From contig CALGMT010000013.1 of NCBI GenBank assembly GCA_937958885.1, positions 1 through 64,000 on the forward strand: DNA of 64,000 bases, given 5' to 3'. The notes under the pieces are model-generated. The model searched no databases, had not been told where the DNA came from, and was given only the letters and a program-made list of their open reading frames with translations. The position numbers were made by a program, and so were the translations under genes. The DNA comes from an uncultured bacterium (GTDB taxonomy: Bacteria > Verrucomicrobiota > Kiritimatiellia > CAIVKH01). Below, in pieces: positions 56,441 to 64,000 of this stretch; position 1 is the first letter of the stretch, and each line of letters begins with the position of its first letter.

Positions 56441-58372
56441 TTATTGAGCGGGAGGGGCTTGGCGGGTGATGAGCAAATCCCTCTCGAAGGATTTGGCGAG
56501 GGCGGGGTTGAGGCGCCGTCCTTTTTGTTTCATGCGATCCGCGCGCGCGGTATCGCCAAGCGCTTCGTAGGCCTTGGCGAGCCACAGGTGGGTCAGGGCG
56601 TCCTTGGGCCGGCGTCGAACCGTCCGTTCCAGCGCGCGCGCGGCCGGTTCGGGCTGGCCGAGGTTGAAATATGCGATGCCGAGCTGTTGGCGCGCCGTGA
56701 TATGCGTCGGCGATCCGGCGACGACCAATTCTAAAACGGTGCGGGCTTCGAGGAAGCGCCACAGCGAGAAGTAAATCGTTCCCGCGCCGATCAGGCGCGG
56801 ATGATTGCGCGCGGGGAAGATGGAAGCGAGTTCGCGCTGGTAATCGCGGCGCGCGGATTCGAGTTCGATCAGTCCGCTGCGCTGCATCTCAAAGTCGGCG
56901 AGCATGCGCGCGTTCTCGCGCGTGCGCCGCAGCAGGACCATCGTGGTGCCGTCAAAATAAGCAGGCGCCCAATCGCCAAGGTCCACGAGCCGGCGTGTGG
57001 TCTGGCCTGCCCCCGGCCATGAGCAGGGCAGGATAATGGCGCCGGGATCGAAGCGATCGAGAAGGCGCGCGAGCTGTTCGTTGTCCGTCAGCAGCGCGCG
57101 GCCGAGGCCCTGATAAAACGCCGCGCCGTAAACCGGCGTCCGCATGTCGGTGAAGATTTTCCGGTTCGGCAGCGCCCATGCGAGATAGCCGCCGTCCTGC
57201 GCGAGGTTGATGGCGCGGGCGGGGAAGTCCGGCCGCGCGAGAATGCGTTCGCAGGCGCGCTGCGGGAAGAGATCGTGGGCGATCCCCAGCCCAAAGGCGG
57301 ACGCGCTTCCGATTCGGTTAAAGTAATAGCCGCTGCTGACGAGCAGGAGCGTCAGCGCGGCGGCGCCCGCGATCAGGCTGCGTCCGGTCGGCTCCCACAT
57401 GGGGGTGCCGATCCGCCGTGTGATCCACCGCGCCGCGCCTTGCAAGCTCATCGCGGCAAATGGAAATACAAACAGCCCCGCGAAGAGTGAATAGCGCGGC
57501 GACAACACCAGCAGAAATGCGCCCGCCACGCCGAGTGTGGTCAGGCCCATCGGAAGCCGTCCCGGGATGCTGACGAAGCCGCCCGCGACGGTCAGCAGCA
57601 GCAGCGTTTGAGCAAAGCGCGCGGCGAATGGCGCGAATTCGGCATGAAACGGCGAAATCCATTCGAGCAGAGCGCCGGTGTTGGGATTGATCGCGCTGGA
57701 AATGGCCAACCGGTGGACGCTGAATCCGTACGGATTCACCAAGGTCGCCGCGAGCAGCGCGAAGGGCAGCCAGTTCGGCAGCCGATTGGAGGGATCGGCG
57801 CGCCGCTCGTAGGTCATCAACGCCGCGATTAGGGGACCGAGCAGGAACGACGCGTGCATGTTCGCCCAGATGACTTGAATCGGCAACAGACACAGCAGGA
57901 CGCTCCGCGCCGGCAGCGTCGCCAGCGCGCGCAAAAAAATAGCCGCGAGCAACAGACCGACGCCGTGCGGCCCGACGGACATGGCGGGCGCGATCAGCCA
58001 CGCGACCAGCAGCAGGGCCAACGCCTGGGTGGCGTCGCTCGCGAGGTCCCGGACCAGCGGTCGCAGGAAAACGAAGGCGCCGACCACGCAAACCGCGAAG
58101 GCGAGGATGACGCCATAGGAGCCGCCCGCTTGCCAGAGCCGGTAGAGCACGGCGTCGTAGAGCCACGTGGTATTCACCCAGCTTCGGGACGCATCCGTGG
58201 TGAAAGAGAACGGGTCCGCGCGAATCCAACCCTGCTCGGCGAGCAGCCGACCGGTCGCCAGGTGAATCCAGAAATCGGAGTTCGAGAGCGTCCGCAACCC
58301 GAAGAACGCGAGCGCCGCCAGCGCCATCCACCACAGATAGCCGGCGCGCGGCATGTTCGATTGATCACTCAT
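56441..58372 (-). CDS. Multi-TM protein with C-terminal TPR-like repeats
   Basis: DFWIHLATGRLLAEQGWIRADPFSFT, long TM region, C-term ARQQLGIAYFNLGQPEPAARALERTVRRRPKDALTHLWLAKAYEALGD. Confidence 0.7.
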   Translation of the reverse strand: MSDQSNMPRAGYLWWMALAALAFFGLRTLSNSDFWIHLATGRLLAEQGWIRADPFSFTTDASRSWVNTTWLYDAVLYRLWQAGGSYGVILAFAVCVVGAFVFLRPLVRDLASDATQALALLLVAWLIAPAMSVGPHGVGLLLAAIFLRALATLPARSVLLCLLPIQVIWANMHASFLLGPLIAALMTYERRADPSNRLPNWLPFALLAATLVNPYGFSVHRLAISSAINPNTGALLEWISPFHAEFAPFAARFAQTLLLLTVAGGFVSIPGRLPMGLTTLGVAGAFLLVLSPRYSLFAGLFVFPFAAMSLQGAARWITRRIGTPMWEPTGRSLIAGAAALTLLLVSSGYYFNRIGSASAFGLGIAHDLFPQRACERILARPDFPARAINLAQDGGYLAWALPNRKIFTDMRTPVYGAAFYQGLGRALLTDNEQLARLLDRFDPGAIILPCSWPGAGQTTRRLVDLGDWAPAYFDGTTMVLLRRTRENARMLADFEMQRSGLIELESARRDYQRELASIFPARNHPRLIGAGTIYFSLWRFLEARTVLELVVAGSPTHITARQQLGIAYFNLGQPEPAARALERTVRRRPKDALTHLWLAKAYEALGDTARADRMKQKGRRLNPALAKSFERDLLITRQAPPAQ

Positions 58373-58415
58373 GTGTCGTCAAACGCGATCAGCATTCCGG
58401 CGTTCTCGTCTCGCG

Positions 58416-59210
58416 TCAAGGTTCTTCTGGCAGCAGGTCGCTCACGGGGGTCAGATCTTCGCCGACGAGATGCTCCACCTCGTGGACCACGCCCGTGGGC
58501 GGGCGAATGCGGTCGATGAGCCGTTGCATGACTTCCCGCCGCATGAATATCGATCTGTCGAGCGTGTCCATGTCGGGGCTGAACGGGGAGAGGACCAGCA
58601 GCGGCACATCCGGTTCGACCGGTTGCGCCGGGGTCCATTCGACGCGGGGCCGAACGCCCATGGCGCGGGCGACATCCCGGTCGGCGGGCACGCCCAATTC
58701 GCGCATCAGCGCCATCCAGTCGCTCGATCCTCGCGCCCACAGCGCGTCGAACGACGTGCGCGTGACCCAGTAGGCTCGCTCTTCGACGTTGACTGACGCC
58801 AGTCCGCGCCGCAGCCAGCCGATGGCGATGGTCTCGGTCGCCGCGGTCGAGTGGAGCGCCGCGAGCGCGGACGCGGTGGCGGGCGTTGCGCCCGCCTGGC
58901 GGAATGCCATGACCAGCCAGCGCGCGGCCACCGCGCGTTCGCCGATGCCCCACGCGGCCAGGGCCGCCTGATGCCGGACCGCCGCGTCGTCCGGGCACAC
59001 GGTGAGCAAATTGCTCAACAGGTGCGCTGCTTCGCCGTATCGGCGCCCCTCCAGCGCCGCGAGCGCCTCGCGCCACGCGGGATGAAGCGTCTCGTCGCGC
59101 TCGATGCATGCGCCGGGCGCGAACAGCCTGTAATCGGGAATATCCGGCGCGCCGCGTGCAATGGCCGCGTACAGCAGGATTCCCGCGATTATTCGCGCGC
59201 AGTGCTTCAT
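58416..59210 (-). CDS. Secreted hypothetical protein with TPR-like helices
   Basis: Signal peptide MKHCARIIAGILLYAAIARGAP; AALEGRRYGEAAHLLSNLLTVCPDDAAVRHQAALAAWGIGE. Confidence 0.55.
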   Translation of the reverse strand: MKHCARIIAGILLYAAIARGAPDIPDYRLFAPGACIERDETLHPAWREALAALEGRRYGEAAHLLSNLLTVCPDDAAVRHQAALAAWGIGERAVAARWLVMAFRQAGATPATASALAALHSTAATETIAIGWLRRGLASVNVEERAYWVTRTSFDALWARGSSDWMALMRELGVPADRDVARAMGVRPRVEWTPAQPVEPDVPLLVLSPFSPDMDTLDRSIFMRREVMQRLIDRIRPPTGVVHEVEHLVGEDLTPVSDLLPEEP

Positions 59211-59314
59211 GCAAGCACGGTGAACGCGTCGGTCGAAAGCGTCAAGCGCGCGGAGTACGCGTGTGTGAGAGCGAGAACCCATTCCCATCGCGCGCAGTAG
59301 CGCGTCGAACAAAA

Positions 59315-59363
59315 TTTTTACAGAGCATGGAAGTTTTAAAATAATTTTTTACAGAGCATGGAA
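59315..59363. repeat. Second locus of the TTTTTACAGAGCATGGAA tandem repeat, 31-bp period
   Basis: Cores at 59315-59332 and 59346-59363, followed by CTTTTCGCCGCC as at the first locus (ATTTCTCGCCGCC). Confidence 0.95.
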
Positions 59364-59656
59364 CTTTTCGCCGCCCCGCGTTCTTTTGCGCGCGGGCGAT
59401 GACGGCTCTGACGCGCAGTAGTGCCGCCGCTCTGTCCGCGGAATGGAAAGGACCGCGTTTTACCCCGAACCACGGATTTCTTGAGCGCGGGGGAAGGGGA
59501 GAGGGAGGTTGAGGGAGAGAAGGAGGGGGCGATTCAGCGGGTTCGTCTAATCCTGGCAGGGCGCGGCGTCTCGACGAGACGCGCGAGCGGGATTGACGAT
59601 GTGTGCCGGATTCGGCTTGCGATGTCGCGAGACCGCGCATACGCTCGCGGCTCTTC

Positions 59657-60805
59657 ATGAAAATCCACGAGTACCAAGGTAAAGAGTTGTTCCGACGCTA
59701 CGGCATTCGCGCCCAGGACGGCGAAGTGGCGGAGACGCCCGAGGCGGTCGCGCGGATCGCCGAATCGTTCGGACGAACGGTCGTCGTCAAGGCGCAGGTG
59801 CATGCCGGCGGGCGCGGCAAGGCCGGCGGCGTGAAGCTCGCAAAAAGCCCGGAAGAGGCGGCACAAAAGGCGTCCGCGATTCTCGGTATGAACATCAAGG
59901 GCAGCCGCGTGCGGAAGGTGCTCGTGGCCGACGCCGTGGACATCGCGCGCGAGGTGTACCTGGCGATCATCCTCGACCGCAGTGCGCGCGGCATTCTTTT
60001 CATGGCCAGCGCGGAAGGCGGCATGGAGATCGAGGAGCTCGCGGTCACCGCGCCGGAGAAAATTCACCGCTTCCACGCGCTGTCCCGCGAATTTCCCGAG
60101 GCCGAGGCGTCGCGCGTCGCCCCGCTGCTCTTCGGACCCGAACAGGCGGCCACGGTGCTCGACATCATGCGGAAACTGTTCCGCATGTTCATCGAACTCG
60201 ATTGCTCGCTGGTGGAGATCAATCCCCTCGTGCTGACGCCCGGCGGCGAGATCATCGCGGTGGACGGCAAGGTCAATTTCGACGACAACGCGCTGTTCCG
60301 CCATCCGGACGTCGAGGCGCTGCGCGACCTCGCGGAGGAAAATGCCAACGAGGTCGAGGCGAAGGCGCGCGGGTTGAGTTACGTGGAGCTCGAAGGCGAC
60401 ATCGGCTGCATGGTGAACGGCGCGGGTCTCGCAATGGCGACGATGGACATGATCAAGCTGTTCGGCGGGCGGCCCGCGAATTTTCTCGATGTCGGCGGCA
60501 GCTCGAACCCCGACAAGGTCGTACACGCGTTCCGCATTATTTTGAGCCGGCCCGGCATCAAGGCTGTATTGATCAATATCTTCGGCGGCATTACGCGCTG
60601 CGACGACATCGCGCAGGGCATCCTTGAAGCCTTCCAGCGGATGTCGATCGACATCCCGGTTGTCGTCCGGCTGACCGGCACGAATGCGGCGGAGGGGCTC
60701 GCGCTGCTCGAGGGCAGCTCCCTGATCCCGGCAGCGACCTTCGCCGACGCGGTCAAAAAAGTCATTGAAGCGGCAGGCGGCCCCAACGTGGAAGACGAAG
60801 CATGA
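59657..60805 (+). CDS. sucC: Succinyl-CoA synthetase, beta subunit
   Basis: [67 protein letters not shown]. Confidence 0.97.
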   Translation: MKIHEYQGKELFRRYGIRAQDGEVAETPEAVARIAESFGRTVVVKAQVHAGGRGKAGGVKLAKSPEEAAQKASAILGMNIKGSRVRKVLVADAVDIAREVYLAIILDRSARGILFMASAEGGMEIEELAVTAPEKIHRFHALSREFPEAEASRVAPLLFGPEQAATVLDIMRKLFRMFIELDCSLVEINPLVLTPGGEIIAVDGKVNFDDNALFRHPDVEALRDLAEENANEVEAKARGLSYVELEGDIGCMVNGAGLAMATMDMIKLFGGRPANFLDVGGSSNPDKVVHAFRIILSRPGIKAVLINIFGGITRCDDIAQGILEAFQRMSIDIPVVVRLTGTNAAEGLALLEGSSLIPAATFADAVKKVIEAAGGPNVEDEA

Positions 60806-61674
60806 GCATTTTGGTCAATAGCGATACCCGCGTCCTCGTCCAGGGCATCACCGGCCGCGACGGCTCGTTTCACGCGAAGGGCATGCTCGACTACGGCACC
60901 AGGGTGGTTGGCGGCGTCACGCCCGGGAAAGGCGGCGAACAGGTCCATGGCGTCCCCGTGTTCAACACGGTGAAGGAAGCGGTCTCCGCGACCGGAGCAA
61001 ACGCGACGGTGATTTACGTGCCCGCAAAATTCGCCCCCGCCGCGATGCGCGAGGCGATGGACGCGGCGATCCCGCTGATCGTGACGATTACTGAAGGCGT
61101 GCCGACGCTCGACATGATGGACATCTATCACGAGGTCCGCGCGCGCGGGCTTCGGATGATCGGCCCGAACTGCCCCGGCGTCATTACGCCCGGCCAGTGC
61201 AAGATCGGCATCATGCCGGGCCACATTCACAAGCCCGGACGGGTCGGCGTCATTTCCAGAAGCGGCACACTGACGTATGAGATTGTGTATGCGCTGACCA
61301 ATCTGGGCGTCGGCCAGTCCACCTGCATCGGGATTGGCGGCGACCCGATCGTCGGGTCCGGCCCGATGGACCTGCTGCCGCTATTCGAGGCAGATTCCGG
61401 CACAGACGCGATCGTGTTGGTGGGCGAGATCGGCGGCGACGAAGAGGAACGCACCGCCGCCTTCATTCGCGAGCATATCAAGAAGCCCGTCTTCGCGTTT
61501 ATCGTTGGCCACACGGCGCCGGAGGGGAAGCGTATGGGCCATGCCGGCGCGATCGTATCCGGCGGCGCCGGAACCGCGGCCTCGAAGCTCAAAGCCTTTT
61601 CTCACGCAGGCGTTCCGGTCGCCAATACGATCGACGAGCTCGCCGAGATGGTGGCCGCTGCGATGCGCCGCTGA
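60802..61674 (+). CDS. sucD: Succinyl-CoA synthetase, alpha subunit
   Basis: [70 protein letters not shown]. Confidence 0.97.
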   Translation: MSILVNSDTRVLVQGITGRDGSFHAKGMLDYGTRVVGGVTPGKGGEQVHGVPVFNTVKEAVSATGANATVIYVPAKFAPAAMREAMDAAIPLIVTITEGVPTLDMMDIYHEVRARGLRMIGPNCPGVITPGQCKIGIMPGHIHKPGRVGVISRSGTLTYEIVYALTNLGVGQSTCIGIGGDPIVGSGPMDLLPLFEADSGTDAIVLVGEIGGDEEERTAAFIREHIKKPVFAFIVGHTAPEGKRMGHAGAIVSGGAGTAASKLKAFSHAGVPVANTIDELAEMVAAAMRR

Positions 61675-61743
61675 GGCGCACGCGCGCTGTCGATTGCTCC
61701 GCAAAAGTCATCCCGGCGTCGCCGTGTGCGCGGCTGCGGAATG

Positions 61744-61789
61744 AGTGTCACAAAGCTTTGCGAAAGGGTATAAACCCTATGGTGACACT
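61744..61789. promoter_or_regulatory. Nested inverted repeats immediately upstream of the aldehyde dehydrogenase ATG
   Basis: Outer arms AGTGTCAC (61744-61751) / GTGACACT (61782-61789); inner AGGGT-ATAA-ACCCT (61765-61778). Confidence 0.65.
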
Positions 61790-63217
61790 ATGAAGAATAT
61801 GTATCCGCTGTTTCTGGCAAATCGCGCGGAGGCCCCTAATTCCGATCTGGAAGTGCGCGATAAGTATTCCGGCGCGCTCGTCGCGCGGGTCGCTCAGGCC
61901 GACGCGACCATGATCCGCGAGGCGATCGCCCGCGCGGAGGGCGCCGTCGAACCGCTGCGCGCCTGGCCGGCCTACAAACGACAGGCCGTGCTCGACCATC
62001 TCGTGCGCCGCGTGCGCGAGCGCGCCGACGAATTCGCGCAATTGCTCTGCGCCGAGGCGGGCAAGCCGATCAAGGACAGCCGCGGCGAAGTCGCCCGGCT
62101 GATCGACACCTTGCGGATCTCCGCCGAGGAGTCCGTGCGTATGACCGGCGAAGTGATGCCGCTCGATATCTCTCCGCGCACGGCCGCCTACGCCGGAATG
62201 TGGAAGCGCGTGCCGATCGGCGTTTGCTCGTTCATCTCGCCGTTCAATTTCCCCCTCAACCTCGTCGCGCATAAAATCGGCCCCGCGCTTGCGGTCGGCT
62301 GCCCATTCGTCCTGAAGCCCGCCAGCTTGACCCCGCTGGGCGCGCTCGCGCTGGGTGAGATTCTGGCGGAAACCGATCTGCCGGAAGGCGCGTTTTCCAT
62401 CCTGCCGTGCCCGCGCGACGGCGCGGATTTGTTCACCACCGACGAGCGCATCAAGCTGCTCTCGTTCACCGGCTCACCCGACGTCGGATGGGCGCTCAAG
62501 GCCAAGGCCGGCAAGAAAAAGGTCGTGCTCGAACTCGGCGGCAACGCGGCGGTCGTGGTGGACGCCGACGCGGACCTGAAGGACGCGGTCGATCGCATCA
62601 TCATCGGCGCGTTCTACCAGTCGGGCCAGAGTTGCATCAGCGTCCAGCGCGTGATCGCGCACGAATCGGTGTATGCAGACCTGCGCGACCGCCTCGTCGC
62701 GGCCGCGCGCGCGCTTAAGGCGGGTGATCCGCGAGACGAGGCGACCTTCATCGGCCCGATCATTTCCGCGAAAGAGGCGGATCGCATCGAGGCGTGGATG
62801 GCGTCGTCGGTCCAGCGCGGCGCGCGCGTCCTCTGCGGAGGCACACGCGAGGGAAACGTTATCCAAGCGACCGTCCTGGAAAATGTGCCGCGCGACGAAA
62901 AGCTTTATGCGGAGGAGGTCTTCGGTCCCGTCGTCATCCTCGAATCCGCGCCGGATTTCAACGCCGCCCTCGCGCGCGTCAACGACAGCCGCTACGGTCT
63001 TCAAGCCGGCGTGTTCACGCGCGACATCCAAAAAGCCTGGCGCGCATGGGACGCGCTGGACGTGGGCGGCGTCCTGATTAACGAAGTCCCCTCCTGGCGC
63101 GTGGACCACATGCCTTACGGCGGCGTCAAAGAAAGCGGACTGGGCCGAGAAGGCGTCCGCTTCGCGATGGAAGACATGACGGAAATTCGGATGTTCGTGT
63201 TGCGCCGCAACGTGTGA
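61790..63217 (+). CDS. NAD(P)-dependent aldehyde dehydrogenase
   Basis: ISPFNFPLNLVAHKIGPALAVGCPFVLKPA, LSFTGSPDVGWALKAKAGKKKVVLELGGNAAVVV, FYQSGQSCISVQRV, EVFGPVV. Confidence 0.95.
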   Translation: MKNMYPLFLANRAEAPNSDLEVRDKYSGALVARVAQADATMIREAIARAEGAVEPLRAWPAYKRQAVLDHLVRRVRERADEFAQLLCAEAGKPIKDSRGEVARLIDTLRISAEESVRMTGEVMPLDISPRTAAYAGMWKRVPIGVCSFISPFNFPLNLVAHKIGPALAVGCPFVLKPASLTPLGALALGEILAETDLPEGAFSILPCPRDGADLFTTDERIKLLSFTGSPDVGWALKAKAGKKKVVLELGGNAAVVVDADADLKDAVDRIIIGAFYQSGQSCISVQRVIAHESVYADLRDRLVAAARALKAGDPRDEATFIGPIISAKEADRIEAWMASSVQRGARVLCGGTREGNVIQATVLENVPRDEKLYAEEVFGPVVILESAPDFNAALARVNDSRYGLQAGVFTRDIQKAWRAWDALDVGGVLINEVPSWRVDHMPYGGVKESGLGREGVRFAMEDMTEIRMFVLRRNV

Positions 63218-63769
63218 TCAGCGGCGCCGCCCGGTCAATGCAGCGTGAAAGTCCCGATAGTCCGTGCGCGGGTCGAGCCAGATGCCGAAATAGGGTCCTG
63301 CAAAATCCGCGCCGGGGATCACGCCGAGCGGATCGCCGTTGAACGCCAGTTCGCTGCCGACACCGGGCACATATGTTAAGGTGTATCGGTCGCCCGGGCG
63401 CACGTCGCGGTAGAGTCGATTGATTTCATCCACACGCGACTGGATTGCGGCGAGCTCATCCGGTTTCAAATGCCGCCGGAGCATGTCGTCGCCCGCCTTG
63501 ATCAGATCGGCTGCGGAAATAGTGCGGAGATACACAATGTCCAGCCGCTTCGGCACGTCGTCCAGGACCGATTCGGTCGGCACTCCTTCGCCGACGTGGA
63601 GCGCGGCCCAATACACGCGAAAAATATACCCGACCCGCAGCAGTGCTTCGCCCCGCAGCGTCATCCTTGCGCCGTGCGCCTCGACAACAGCCGGGAAAAC
63701 CGGCTTTGATGCCGCGGCGGCGATGAGCGGCAGCGCGAGCAGGGCAAACAGGATGATAATTTTGCGCAT
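63218..63769 (-). CDS. Chalcone isomerase-like secreted protein
   Basis: Signal peptide MRKIIILFALLALPLIAAAASK; LRGEALLRVGYIFRVYWAALHVGEG, KRLDIVYLRTISAADLIKA. Confidence 0.75.
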   Translation of the reverse strand: MRKIIILFALLALPLIAAAASKPVFPAVVEAHGARMTLRGEALLRVGYIFRVYWAALHVGEGVPTESVLDDVPKRLDIVYLRTISAADLIKAGDDMLRRHLKPDELAAIQSRVDEINRLYRDVRPGDRYTLTYVPGVGSELAFNGDPLGVIPGADFAGPYFGIWLDPRTDYRDFHAALTGRRR

Positions 63770-63875
63770 AAACGTACATCGCGCTGCAGCAATTTCCCTT
63801 ACACCCCCCGCGCGAATCGGTTGACTCTGGTGCCGGTTTCCGTAGGCTGTCAACCTTTCAAGGAGAACCCGTATC

Positions 63876-64000
63876 GTGGCGCAGGTTTCGAAGACGATGA
63901 ATACATGGCCCTGGCAGGGCCTCGGCAAGGCTCCGCCGGAGAAGAAGCCCATGCCGATCCGGCTGAAGGCGACGATTCAGGCCGCGGCCATGACCGCGAT
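63876..64000 (+). CDS. Start of an unidentified ORF running off the right edge
   Basis: aaggag then GTG: VAQVSKTMNTWPWQGLGKAPPEKKPMPIRLKATIQAAAMTA. Confidence 0.4.
   Translation, partial: MAQVSKTMNTWPWQGLGKAPPEKKPMPIRLKATIQAAAMTA

Noticed and set aside
55154-56734. 526-aa plus-strand ORF
   Set aside because: Antisense to Topo VI A and its neighbour; no domain motifs.

Overview
64 kb window of GC-rich bacterial chromosome with no rRNA, CRISPR array or prophage. Gene content (lipid A/LPS synthesis, PEP-CTERM and pseudopilin-like proteins, eukaryotic-type UGPase, NrpR-like regulator) suggests a Gram-negative, PVC-superphylum or Kiritimatiellota-like organism; that placement is inference only. 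Main blocks: (1) an NrpR/DUF128-type nitrogen repressor, running off the left edge and missing from the ORF track, divergent from glutamate dehydrogenase; (2) a five-gene operon with every junction overlapping by 4 nt: ABC-2-type permease, multi-TM SPFH protein, HflC-like, HflK-like, P1B-type metal ATPase; (3) a lipid A/LPS glycosylation block (lpxK, heptosyltransferase, several GTs, a WaaP-like kinase fused to a glycosidase-like domain, LpxL, GT39, MurJ); (4) a secreted-protein cassette (PEP-CTERM protein, pseudopilin, LTD protein) and an Fe3+-type ABC importer; (5) housekeeping genes (peptide deformylase, hrpB, der, queC/queE, psd/pssA, sucCD) plus a serpin; (6) an orphan topoisomerase VI subunit A coupled to a membrane protein. 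The observations I rate highest are the SPFH/P-ATPase operon, the orphan Topo VI A, the kinase-glycosidase fusion, the NrpR-gdhA pair with repeated promoter elements, and a 31-bp-period tandem repeat (TTTTTACAGAGCATGGAA) present at two distant loci, once as the coding N-terminus of a gene in two different frames. All names come from reading motifs; no database search was run.
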